From Planctomycetota bacterium (GTDB taxonomy: Bacteria; Planctomycetota; UBA1135; GCA-002686595): 5,528 nucleotides of DNA. The notes under the pieces are model-generated. The model searched no databases. It saw nothing but the letters and a program-made list of their open reading frames with translations, and was not told where the DNA came from. The position numbers and the translations under genes are program-made. The stretch's first letter is position 1; every line of letters starts with the position of its first letter. Shown piece after piece: positions 1-5,528 of the stretch. The stretch is taken from contig JAQBVH010000267.1 of assembly GCA_027623615.1 (NCBI GenBank), positions 1 to 5,528 of the forward strand, written 5' to 3'.

Positions 1-740
1 TGGGTGTCGGAGGCGATGAAGTAGCCGAACTTGCTGGCCGGCAATTGGGCCGCGGCGAGGGTCACGTCGTTCTTGGCGACGAAGGTGCTTCCCCAGGCGT
101 CGATCTCGCCCGACTGGCCCGTCGAGTTCGGGTTGCCCGGGCCGCAGTAGGACTCACCGATCAGCGCAACCGACTCGGGAGCGTTCTCGTTCTCGCCGTC
201 CGGATGTCCTTCCTTGTATAGGTGGAAGCGGTCCATCTTGAAGTTCTGGGAGCGACCCGAGAACTCGATCGTGTGCTCGCCGATCGCCAGTCCCCAACCG
301 GCGTCCGGCTGGTTGTCGTGGGCGATGTCGAACTTGCTGACCCAGTTCCACTGGTCCACGGTGCCTGGGCCGTTCGAGAACAACTTGAACCAGGTCCCGC
401 CGTCGGCGCGGATCCAGACGTCGTTCTCTTCGGTGTCGTCCGGGTGATCGTGCTTGTTGCGCAGCGACAGACGCCAGAAACCGCCCTGGTCGACGTTGAC
501 CCGGTAGGTCATGCTGCCGCTGCCGGGCGTGTTGAACAGGTTGCCACCGTCCCAACGGTAGTACGACTGGAAGGTGTAGTCCGGATCGGTCGTTTCGACC
601 GCCCAGCCGGCAGCTGCTGGGTGGGACTCGATCTCGGCGACGAGCAGGCCATTCTCGGCCTGGTAGACGCCGCCGTCCTGGGCCTGGGCGGCGCCCAGCA
701 GCATGGCGGCGGTGATGAGCGTGGGGATACGAGAGTGCAT
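1..740 (-). CDS. Secreted protein, CBM6/35-like beta-sandwich plus recurring C-terminal domain (3' end missing)
   Basis: This frame reads from an ATG at 740-738 to the window edge without a stop, giving 246 complete codons; the C-terminus lies outside. Residues 1-20 form a signal peptide: a basic start (MHSRIP), a hydrophobic core (LITAAMLLGAA) and an AQA cleavage site before QDGG. Residues about 26-178 open with YQAENG and include YYRWDGGNLFNTPGSGSMTYR and NDVWIRADGG; this is the style of CBM6/CBM35-like galactose-binding beta-sandwiches, so binding of a polysaccharide or glycoprotein outside the cytoplasm is inferred. From about residue 195, YCGPGNPNSTGQSG followed by LPASKFGYFIAS resembles a domain I recall from many exported Planctomycetota proteins, of unknown role. 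No catalytic domain is visible, but the end is missing. The start is well fixed by AGGAGGAG just upstream. G+C is lower here than in the neighbours: I counted 67% in 1-120 against 78% in 1081-1140. Confidence 0.88.
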   Translation of the reverse strand, partial: MHSRIPTLITAAMLLGAAQAQDGGVYQAENGLLVAEIESHPAAAGWAVETTDPDYTFQSYYRWDGGNLFNTPGSGSMTYRVNVDQGGFWRLSLRNKHDHPDDTEENDVWIRADGGTWFKLFSNGPGTVDQWNWVSKFDIAHDNQPDAGWGLAIGEHTIEFSGRSQNFKMDRFHLYKEGHPDGENENAPESVALIGESYCGPGNPNSTGQSGEIDAWGSTFVAKNDVTLAAAQLPASKFGYFIASDT

Positions 741-742
741 GG

Positions 743-750
743 CTCCTCCT
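743..750 (-). promoter_or_regulatory. Strong Shine-Dalgarno site of the secreted-protein gene
   Basis: On the minus strand the sequence reads AGGAGGAG, then two bases, then the ATG at 740. It is nearly a full anti-16S match. The spacing from its 3' end is short, but the first AGGAGG sits at a good distance. It fixes the start and shows that this gene has a translated leader, unlike some neighbours. Confidence 0.75.
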
Positions 751-855
751 GGGAGAGTTGGCTAGGGAGGCGCCCATTCGAACGACTCGTCCCGATCCCG
801 TCCACGTGTTCCCGCCAGTCCACCCCGTTGGACACGAAAAGGACGTTCCCCGAGG

Positions 856-861
856 TAACCT
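856..861 (+). promoter_or_regulatory. Putative -10 element (TAACCT) for leaderless transcription of the DUF455 gene
   Basis: TAACCT fits the TANNNT form of an extended -10 hexamer and ends 8 bases before the ATG at 870, so transcription would begin at or next to the start codon. No good Shine-Dalgarno sequence lies in the usual window; the nearest, CGAGG at 851-855, is too distant to be convincing. A TTGGAC at 828-833 is -35-like, but the 22-base spacer is too long. The assignment is inference from position. Confidence 0.35.
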
Positions 862-869
862 AGCCCGCC

Positions 870-1706
870 ATGGGGAGTGAGGTCGGATCTCGATGTGGGA
901 TAGGGGAGGCGATCCCCGCTACGGTCGAGGCGTGGGCCCTGGCCTACCTGCGGAGCACCGACCTCGGTCACAAGCTCGCGCCGCCGGCCCCGCCCAGGGC
1001 CTGGGAGGACGCTCCACCCGTGCGCCGGATGATCCGTCCCGGGCGACCTGCGGAGTTACGCCCCGCGAATCGGGCGCGGCGCAATCCCAAGCCCGCGGGC
1101 CTGCACGAGCCGCGCCTGCGCGCGCGTCTGCTCGCGACCCTGCACCATCACGAGTTGCAGGCGGCCGAGCTCTTTCTCTGGGCGCTGCTCGCGTTCCCCG
1201 ACACCCCGCGCCGCTTCCGCCAGGGGCTCGTGGCGATGGCCATGGAGGAGCTCGTGCATGCGCGCCTGTATAGGGAGCGGCTCGAGGCCCAGGGCGCGCA
1301 GCTGCGCGACTTCGAAGTTCGCGACTGGTTCTGGGAGCGAGTGCCAACCTGTCCCGATGCGACCGCCTACGTCGCGCTCGTCGGGCTGGGCCTCGAAGGG
1401 GGCAACCTCGAGCACGCCGCCCGCTACGCACGCGCCTTCGAGGTCGGTGGCGATCCCGAGACCGCGGCCGTCTGCCGCCGCGTGGCCGACGACGAGGAGC
1501 GCCACGTGCGCTTCGCTGCGCGTTGGTTCCGACGCTTCACCGGCCGCTTGGACTTCGCGTCGTGGCGCGCGGCGTTGCCTCCGCCGCTGACCCCCTCGGT
1601 CCTGGCCAGCCTGCCGCTCGCGCGGGAGGCCCGCTCCCGGAGCGGACAGGACCAGGCCTTCCTCGACGAATTGGAGGCGTGGTGCCGCGCACGGCCTGGT
1701 TCCTGA
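870..1706 (+). CDS. DUF455-family ferritin-like protein, probable diiron enzyme
   Basis: The 278-residue product has the layout of the DUF455 (COG2833-type) ferritin-like family. A conserved N-terminal stretch (TVEAWALAYLRSTDLGHKL, then PGRPAEL) precedes a four-helix domain. Candidate metal ligands fall in the four expected places: helix 1 HHHELQAAE (E95 or E100), helix 2 MEELVH (E127, H130), helix 3 GLEGGNLEH (E176), helix 4 DDEERHV (E209, H212). A complete two-Glu, two-ExxH set predicts a carboxylate-bridged diiron site, so an oxidase, oxygenase or hydroxylase role is plausible; the family's reaction is not known to me. No signal peptide or membrane segment is visible, so it should be cytoplasmic. 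The ATG at 870 is the only good start before the conserved TVEAWAL block. It overlaps the next gene by 25 bases, suggesting that the two act together. Confidence 0.88.
   Translation: MGSEVGSRCGIGEAIPATVEAWALAYLRSTDLGHKLAPPAPPRAWEDAPPVRRMIRPGRPAELRPANRARRNPKPAGLHEPRLRARLLATLHHHELQAAELFLWALLAFPDTPRRFRQGLVAMAMEELVHARLYRERLEAQGAQLRDFEVRDWFWERVPTCPDATAYVALVGLGLEGGNLEHAARYARAFEVGGDPETAAVCRRVADDEERHVRFAARWFRRFTGRLDFASWRAALPPPLTPSVLASLPLAREARSRSGQDQAFLDELEAWCRARPGS
1673..1677 (+). promoter_or_regulatory. Internal ribosome-binding site deciding the ATP-grasp gene start
   Basis: GGAGG lies inside the last codons of the DUF455 gene, four bases before the GTG at 1682. It supports this GTG (or the adjacent GTG at 1679) as the start, and makes translational coupling to the upstream gene likely. 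The frame is open well upstream of here, but that extension only shadows the DUF455 gene. Confidence 0.6.
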
Positions 1707-2530
1707 ACCTCGACGCCGAGGAGGAGCTGGCGGCCCCGGAGCGTTGGCACCGAAGCCCGCGCCTCTGGCGGGCAACGGCGGCTGCGCGGACCCAGGCCTT
1801 CGAGCAGCTGGCGGCTCCGGGGGACATCCTCCTCGAGCTCGGGGAGCACGTCCCCGCTCAGGTCCGCGGGCAGGCCTGGTGTCCCACGCTGAGCGCGTTG
1901 GAGGAGCTGACGCGCGCCGGCGCCGCGCTGCCGGACGCGCCGCCCATGGAGGTCCTGCGGCGGGTGAACGACCGTCGCTTCCTGCAGATGCTCGGGTTGG
2001 CGCACCCCGAGGGGCGCCTGTTCGAGAGCGCGGAAGAGTACGCCCGCGGCACGCGGGACTGCGTGACACCCCTGCGACACAAGACCCTGTTCGGCGCGGC
2101 CGGCCGTGGCCAGCGGGTGGTCGGCCCGGCGAGCGCGACTGCGTCCGATCGCGAATGGGTGCGCGCCCGGTTCGCCGCGGGACCGCTCTGGGTCGAGCCG
2201 GAGCTGGAGGTCCTGGCCGAGTTCGCCGTTCACGGACTCGTGGAGCGTGATGGTCGCGTGAGCGTGGGGGCAGCCTGCGAACAGCGGACGACTGCGCAGG
2301 GGGCCTGGCAGACGACCCGCGCCGGCCACGGCGATGTCCTGCCCGGTCCGGCCCGACCCGTCGCACAAGCGGCGGCCGAACGAGCCGGCGCAGGGCTGGC
2401 CGCCGCGGGGTACTTCGGGCCCTTCGGGCTGGACGGTCTGGTCCACTCCGGCGGCGTCCACCCCGCCACTGATCTGAATGCGCGCTTCACCATGGGATGG
2501 CGAGCACCCGGGGGCAGGTCGGATCCGTAG
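1682..2530 (+). CDS. ATP-grasp-like protein paired with the DUF455 protein
   Basis: From the GTG at 1682 the product is 282 residues. The N-terminal half (WFLNLDAEEELA, then QAWCPTLSALEEL and VLRRVNDRRFLQMLG) looks like the pre-ATP-grasp region of a distinct subfamily. The C-terminal half carries ATP-grasp-type signals: K134 before a glycine-rich GAAGRG loop (138-143), WVEPELEVLAEFAVHGLV (170-187) as the central strands with E172, GYFGPFGLDGL (243-253) with D251, and TDLNARFTMGW (263-273), matching the usual ExNxR metal-binding motif but with Asp264 for Glu. ATP-grasp enzymes join a carboxylate to an amine or thiol through an acyl phosphate; the substrate here cannot be inferred. It looks cytoplasmic. 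The protein ends only a few residues after TMGW, so the fold stops at the metal site without an added domain. Fold assignment is by motif reading and would need a profile search. Confidence 0.75.
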   Translation: MPRTAWFLNLDAEEELAAPERWHRSPRLWRATAAARTQAFEQLAAPGDILLELGEHVPAQVRGQAWCPTLSALEELTRAGAALPDAPPMEVLRRVNDRRFLQMLGLAHPEGRLFESAEEYARGTRDCVTPLRHKTLFGAAGRGQRVVGPASATASDREWVRARFAAGPLWVEPELEVLAEFAVHGLVERDGRVSVGAACEQRTTAQGAWQTTRAGHGDVLPGPARPVAQAAAERAGAGLAAAGYFGPFGLDGLVHSGGVHPATDLNARFTMGWRAPGGRSDP

Positions 2531-2591
2531 CGAACTTGCCCGCGACGCCTCACGCTGCTGCGGAATGAGTTTCCCCGTGGCGCGCGAGCGC

Positions 2592-2597
2592 TAGGAT
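2592..2597 (+). promoter_or_regulatory. Putative -10 element (TAGGAT) for the histidine kinase gene
   Basis: TAGGAT ends 8 bases before the ATG at 2606, the same spacing as TAACCT before the DUF455 gene; both are followed by a CGCCATGG start context. It could instead act as a weak ribosome-binding site (AGGA at 2593-2596, nine bases from ATG), so the two readings compete. No clear -35 is seen; GTTTCC lies about 17 bases upstream. Confidence 0.35.
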
Positions 2598-2605
2598 GAC
2601 TCGCC

Positions 2606-4219
2606 ATGGTCGTGTTCGCCCTCGCCGTCTGGGCCCAAGGCATCCTCGTCGTCGCAGTCGTGGTCTTGACGATCATCGCGGGGTACGCCCTGCAGGCCGC
2701 CCGGCGCATCCGTCAGGCCGCCGAGGAGGCGGCGCTCATCGAGGAGCACCTGGAGTGCGCGCTCGTGCGCACGGATGCGGGAGGTCGCATCGTCGGGTGG
2801 AACCCCTCGGCCGCGCGGCTGTTCGGCTACCTCGCCGAGGAGATGCTGGACTCGGCCGTCGACCTGCTCGATATGGGCGAGGGCGCCGGCCTGCGCGCCG
2901 GTCTCGAGCACGCCCGAGATCACGGTCACTGGTCCGGTGAACTCGTCGCCCGTCGCAAGGATGGAGGCCGGGTGCATACGCGCAGCGTGATCATCAGCCT
3001 GAACGGGGACGGTGGGCGGCTACGCCAGCAGGTCGGGATGCACTTCGACATCACCCGCCTGCGTCGCGAGGAGGAGGACGGACGTCGCCTCGCAGAGCAG
3101 CTCCTGCAGTCCCAGAAGCATGAAGCCGTCGGGCAGCTGGCCGGGGGCCTGGCCCATGACTTCAACAACCTCCTGACCAGCATCCTCGGCTATGCGGAGA
3201 TGCTCGGACGGCACCTGCAACCAGACTCGGAGGAGGCGGCCGACCTCGAGGAGCTGCACCGCTCGGGGAAACGCGCGGCGGACCTCACCCGCCAGCTCCT
3301 GGGGCTGAGTCGCACCGGCGCCGGGCGCGTGCTGGCGTTCGACCTGAGCGCGTTGGTCGAGAACCTGGCGAAGCTCCTGATCCCCAGCGTGGGGGAGTCG
3401 ATCGCCCTGACGGTCGAGGTCGACCATCGACCGACCTGGATCCAGGCCGACCGCACCGAACTGGAGCAGGTCCTGATTCACCTGGCCCTCAACGCGCGCG
3501 ACGCCATGCCGCTGGGGGGCTCCCTGCGCCTGCGCACGGAGCGGGTGGGGGATCGCGTGGCGCTGTCGGTCTCCGACTCGGGCAAGGGCATGTCTGCGGA
3601 CACCCTCGACCGGGTCTTCGAGCCCTTCTTCACCACCAAGGAACCTGGTCGTGGGACGGGACTCGGCCTCTCCTCGGTGCGCACGATGGTCGAGCGTTGT
3701 GGTGGCCAGATCGAGGCCGAGAGCACGCCGGGCGCGGGCAGCACCTTCCGGGTGACCTTCCCCGCGGTCGATGCCGACACCCTCGACCCCCCTCCGATCC
3801 CCGGCACGCGCCCCAGCTCCGACACGACCACCACGGTGCTCGTCGTCGAGGACGAACCCCTCGTCCGGCGTCTGGTCTGCTCGGGCTTGCGCGAGTCGGG
3901 CTACGTGGTGCTCGAAGCGGACAGCGGCGCGGAGGCGCGTCGTCTCTCGGAGGCCCACAACGGACCGATCGAGCTCCTGGTCACCGACGTGGTCATGCCG
4001 GCACAGGGCGGTGTGGAGGTCGCGCAGTCGATCGTCGCCACGCGACCCGAGATGCGGGTGCTCTACATGTCGGGCTACACCGAGGAGGCGATCGTCCTCC
4101 ACGGGGTGCCGGTCGACGGCTCGAGTTTCCTGCAGAAGCCGTTCACCCCCGCCCTGCTGCAAGCGCGGATCGAGATGCTCCTGCAGCAGGATGACTCGAA
4201 CGCTTGGCGCGGCGCCTGA
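2606..4219 (+). CDS. Membrane-anchored hybrid sensor histidine kinase with PAS and receiver domains
   Basis: The 537-residue product has one N-terminal membrane segment (residues about 3-28), then a short helical linker. A PAS domain follows at about 42-150 (ALVRTDAGGRIVGWNPSAA, ending GMHFDIT) and a short coiled coil at 151-172. The kinase core shows the H-box LAHDFNNLL with phospho-acceptor His184, the N-box HLALNARDAMP (Asn296), G1 DSGKGM (Asp324), the F-box FEPFFTTK and G2 GRGTGLGLS. A Pro-rich linker (390-408) leads to a receiver domain with acidic pocket E415-D416, phospho-acceptor Asp461 in VTDVVMP, Ser489 and Lys511 in QKPF. All key residues are present, so it should be active. There is no sizeable periplasmic domain, so the PAS likely senses a cytoplasmic or redox/ligand cue. 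No DNA-binding output domain or separate regulator is encoded nearby; the output partner is unknown. It lies 75 bases after the ATP-grasp gene. Confidence 0.95.
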   Translation: MVVFALAVWAQGILVVAVVVLTIIAGYALQAARRIRQAAEEAALIEEHLECALVRTDAGGRIVGWNPSAARLFGYLAEEMLDSAVDLLDMGEGAGLRAGLEHARDHGHWSGELVARRKDGGRVHTRSVIISLNGDGGRLRQQVGMHFDITRLRREEEDGRRLAEQLLQSQKHEAVGQLAGGLAHDFNNLLTSILGYAEMLGRHLQPDSEEAADLEELHRSGKRAADLTRQLLGLSRTGAGRVLAFDLSALVENLAKLLIPSVGESIALTVEVDHRPTWIQADRTELEQVLIHLALNARDAMPLGGSLRLRTERVGDRVALSVSDSGKGMSADTLDRVFEPFFTTKEPGRGTGLGLSSVRTMVERCGGQIEAESTPGAGSTFRVTFPAVDADTLDPPPIPGTRPSSDTTTTVLVVEDEPLVRRLVCSGLRESGYVVLEADSGAEARRLSEAHNGPIELLVTDVVMPAQGGVEVAQSIVATRPEMRVLYMSGYTEEAIVLHGVPVDGSSFLQKPFTPALLQARIEMLLQQDDSNAWRGA

Positions 4220-4350
4220 GCCGCGCTGGGCGCAGCCCGGTTCCAGATGCGGGAAAGGAGCTTCCGCCGCGGGCGCAAGTCCCGGTCAGGTGTGGCGCAC
4301 AAGGACGATCACGCCTGCGCAGAAGGCGTAGCGGGCTCGAGGGAGGCTCG
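4220..4350. other. Convergent intergenic region with several short hairpins
   Basis: The histidine kinase (plus) and the pseudouridine synthase (minus) end on either side. Short inverted repeats are stacked here: 4226-4231 with 4235-4240 (one G-U pair), 4249-4255 with 4262-4267 (one bulged G), 4270-4273 with 4281-4284, ACGCCT 4311-4316 with AGGCGT 4324-4329 (perfect 6 bp), and AGCGGGC 4330-4336 with GCTCGCT 4346-4352 (one G-U pair, reaching the pseudouridine synthase stop codon). None is followed by a T tract, so these are not classical intrinsic terminators. In DNA this GC-rich, short stems also arise by chance. Confidence 0.4.
4311..4329. terminator. Possible bidirectional transcription-end hairpin
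   Basis: ACGCCT and AGGCGT form a perfect 6-bp stem around a 7-base loop between two converging genes, where a shared terminator would be expected. A second stem (4330-4352) directly abuts it. The lack of a U tract on either strand keeps confidence low; Rho-dependent ending is equally possible. Confidence 0.2.
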
Positions 4351-5247
4351 CTAGTCGTCCGCGGCGTCCCACCCGAGGGTGGCCAGGCAGGCGCGGAGAT
4401 CGTCGGGCAACGGCGCCTCGAACGACCCTGCCTCGGGGAGCTCGATCCTCTGCGCGTGCAGCGCAAGCCGGCTGCATTCCGGCGGGTTCGTCGGACGAAA
4501 CTCGGCGCCGTAGAGCGGGTCCGCCACGACGCCCAGGCCAGCGGCGACCAGGTGCAGGCGTACCTGGTGGCGACGTCCGGTCCGCGGCCGGGCCTCGATC
4601 CAGGAGAGCTCGCCCGCACGGCGCAGCACCTCGAAGGTCGTCTCCGCCGGACGGCCCCCGTCCGGCGGATCGATCCACTCCCGGTCTCCGCCGGGGCTGG
4701 GGCCCAGGGGGCGGTCGATCGTGAAGCGCGTGGCGGGCGGCGTGCCCCAGCAGAGGGCGAGGTAGCGCTTCCCCACGCGGCGCTCGCGGAACGCGGTCTT
4801 GAGCTCCTGGAGCGTCGGCTCGTCCCGCGCCAGCACGATCACGCCGCTCGTCCCACGGTCGAGGCGGTGGACGATTCCCGGCCGGTGTTCGCCGGCGCTG
4901 ATGGGGAGGGGCCCGAAGCGCTCCTCGGCCAGGTCGGCCAGGCTCAGCTCCGGTTGGCCAGCGATGCCGTGGGTCAGCAGACCCGCGGGCTTGTCGAGCA
5001 CCAGCAGGTGTTCGTCTTCGTGGAGGACGGACAGGGCCGGCGGGTCGAGCTCGACCTCGATCGTCGCCCCGGGTGAGACGCGTCCGTTGGAGCGAACGAC
5101 GACCTTGCCGTCGAGGCGCACGCGGCCCTTGCGAACCCACTTCTGGAGTCGGGAGCGTGAGACCTCCGGGACAACCCGCTCCAGGGCCTGGTCGAGACGT
5201 AGCCCCGTGAAAGACCGATCCAGGGCGGTGCGGCGCAGGAAAGACAC
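4351..5247 (-). CDS. RluA/RluD-family RNA pseudouridine synthase
   Basis: The 298-residue product isomerises uridine to pseudouridine in structured RNA. An N-terminal S4 RNA-binding domain (about 16-60: LDQALERVVPEVSRSRLQKW, then GRVRLDGK) precedes the RluA-type catalytic domain. This shows LLVLDKPAGLLTHG (81-94), the signature GIVHRLDRGTSG with catalytic Asp130, RTGRRHQVRLHL (222-232, the family's TGRxHQxRxH motif) and the closing LALHAQRIEL (261-270). S4 plus catalytic domain and this length match RluD, which modifies 23S rRNA helix 69, but RluC or another paralogue cannot be excluded without comparison, so no symbol is given. The start is a GTG at 5247-5245; no better upstream start is seen. 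It is convergent with the histidine kinase and divergent from the gene at 5349. Confidence 0.93.
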   Translation of the reverse strand: MSFLRRTALDRSFTGLRLDQALERVVPEVSRSRLQKWVRKGRVRLDGKVVVRSNGRVSPGATIEVELDPPALSVLHEDEHLLVLDKPAGLLTHGIAGQPELSLADLAEERFGPLPISAGEHRPGIVHRLDRGTSGVIVLARDEPTLQELKTAFRERRVGKRYLALCWGTPPATRFTIDRPLGPSPGGDREWIDPPDGGRPAETTFEVLRRAGELSWIEARPRTGRRHQVRLHLVAAGLGVVADPLYGAEFRPTNPPECSRLALHAQRIELPEAGSFEAPLPDDLRACLATLGWDAADD

Positions 5248-5348
5248 GGCAGCAGGGTAGGGATTGACCGGGTTTCGTGTGGGGCGGCGGGAACGAACCA
5301 GGCCCGGCTCTCCAGCGGATCCGGGGTCCTGGCCGATGGGAGAGGGTG
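5248..5348. other. Divergent intergenic region (101 bp)
   Basis: It separates the pseudouridine synthase start (minus) from the unrecognised gene (plus). It contains the TACCCT hexamer for the former and GGGAGAGGG before the latter. A TTGACC at 5264-5269 on the plus strand resembles a -35 box, but no TANNNT follows at 16-18 bases, so a plus-strand promoter is not established. Confidence 0.4.
5254..5259 (-). promoter_or_regulatory. Putative -10 element (TACCCT) for the pseudouridine synthase gene
   Basis: On the minus strand TACCCT ends 6 bases before the GTG start, and the intervening GCTGCC contains no Shine-Dalgarno sequence. Upstream bases (AATCCCTACCCTGCTGCC) are also not purine-rich. 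This fits leaderless transcription from the start codon. It is inference from spacing only; no -35 match is visible. Confidence 0.35.
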
Positions 5349-5528
5349 ATGACCCCCTCGTCCCTGCTGCTCACCATGGCCCTCCAGGCCCCCGTTGTCC
5401 CGGCCCAGCCGCCGCCCGAGCTGACCAGCCGCATCCTGGAGCTGGGTCGTCGGGTCGAGACGGTCGAGGACGAATTCCAGGAGGGCCTGGTCGACCTGGC
5501 CAACCTCGACCTGGTCACGCTGGCCTGG
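5349..5528 (+). CDS. Unrecognised protein, N-terminal 60 codons only, possibly exported
   Basis: An ATG at 5349 opens a frame that runs to the window edge. Coding is supported by codon use: 56 of 60 codons end in G or C, as in the neighbouring genes. GGGAG at 5338-5342, followed by AGGG, gives a Shine-Dalgarno site six bases before the ATG. The N-terminus (MTPSSLLLTMALQAPVVPAQ) is short, hydrophobic and ends in PAQ-PPP, which may be a weak signal peptide with cleavage after AQ; it lacks a basic start. Residues 25-53 (LTSRILELGRRVETVEDEF onward) look alpha-helical with heptad-like spacing, perhaps coiled coil. I do not recognise the family. An in-frame ATG at codon 10 is a less likely start because it has no ribosome-binding site. 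Confidence 0.65.
   Translation, partial: MTPSSLLLTMALQAPVVPAQPPPELTSRILELGRRVETVEDEFQEGLVDLANLDLVTLAW

Larger units (their letters stand above)
741..869. other. Divergent intergenic region (129 bp)
   Basis: This stretch separates the minus-strand secreted-protein gene from the plus-strand DUF455 gene, so it should hold promoters for both. I see the ribosome-binding site of the former at 743-750 and a TAACCT hexamer at 856-861 for the latter. An imperfect inverted pair, CGTGTTCC near 805-812 and GGACACG near 830-836, could be an operator, but it is weak. I found no convincing paired -35/-10 for the minus-strand gene. Confidence 0.5.

Noticed and set aside
1523..1681. N-terminal extension of the ATP-grasp frame to an upstream ATG
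   Set aside because: The added residues lie fully inside the DUF455 gene and are Arg/Gly/Pro-rich without family likeness. The GGAGG-GTG at 1673-1684 gives a better start just before WFLNLDAEEELA.
1056..2366. Long open frame on the minus strand (436 codons) opposite the DUF455 and ATP-grasp genes
   Set aside because: It is rich in Arg, Pro and Ala, shows no domain motif and lies antisense to two genes with clear family signatures. Long antisense frames are expected in DNA with this GC content.
2230..2709. Minus-strand frame across the gap between the ATP-grasp gene and the kinase
   Set aside because: It covers the ends of two well-supported plus-strand genes and has no recognisable domain, signal peptide or ribosome-binding site.
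4235..4295. Possible cobalamin-type riboswitch in the convergent gap
   Set aside because: A few short GC-rich strings recall the core, but no B12 box is present, and the segment lies downstream of both flanking genes rather than in a 5' leader.
4286..4330. Minus-strand peptide ending in AGVIVLVRHT, resembling the start of a phosphatase (LVRHG) or a Nudix strand
   Set aside because: It meets a stop immediately after RHT, and the sequence beyond shows no family motif, so the likeness is probably chance; no gene remnant can be supported.
4286..5518. Long minus-strand open frame (410 codons) covering the pseudouridine synthase
   Set aside because: The true product is the 4351-5247 frame, which has the full S4 and RluA motifs. 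This one is an Arg/Pro-rich shadow in another frame.

Overview
The window is dense, GC-rich bacterial chromosome. It holds six protein-coding genes (two cut by the window edges) and no stretch over 132 bases without a gene. I see no RNA gene, CRISPR array, insertion sequence or long repeat. The best lineage clue is the truncated secreted protein at the left edge. Its C-terminal part (YCGPGNPNSTGQSGEI...LPASKFGYFIAS) resembles a domain I remember as recurring in exported proteins of Planctomycetota, especially high-GC marine lineages. The assignment to Planctomycetota rests on memory of that motif and is moderate at best.

Layout. Positions 1-740 (minus): an exported protein with a signal peptide, a carbohydrate-binding-module-like beta-sandwich and the start of the recurring C-terminal domain; its 3' end lies outside the window. 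Positions 741-869: a divergent intergenic region. Positions 870-1706 and 1682-2530 (plus): a tightly overlapping pair, a DUF455 ferritin-like (probable diiron) protein followed by an ATP-grasp-like protein. Positions 2606-4219 (plus): a membrane-anchored hybrid sensor histidine kinase (TM-PAS-HisKA-HATPase-receiver). Positions 4220-4350: a convergent intergenic region with several short hairpins. Positions 4351-5247 (minus): an RluA/RluD-family pseudouridine synthase. Positions 5349-5528 (plus): the first 60 codons of an unrecognised protein, possibly exported.

How the genes may work together. Only the DUF455/ATP-grasp pair shows clear physical coupling: a 25-base overlap, with the ribosome-binding site inside the upstream gene. 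A ferritin-like oxidase candidate beside an ATP-dependent ligase candidate looks like a small two-enzyme pathway whose substrate cannot be read from the sequence. This is the most interesting part of the window. The histidine kinase follows 75 bases later on the same strand and may or may not share the transcript. The pseudouridine synthase is housekeeping. A second theme is gene starts: three genes (870, 2606, and 5247 on the minus strand) carry a TANNNT hexamer 6-8 bases before the start codon, which fits leaderless transcription. The others have purine-rich Shine-Dalgarno sequences.
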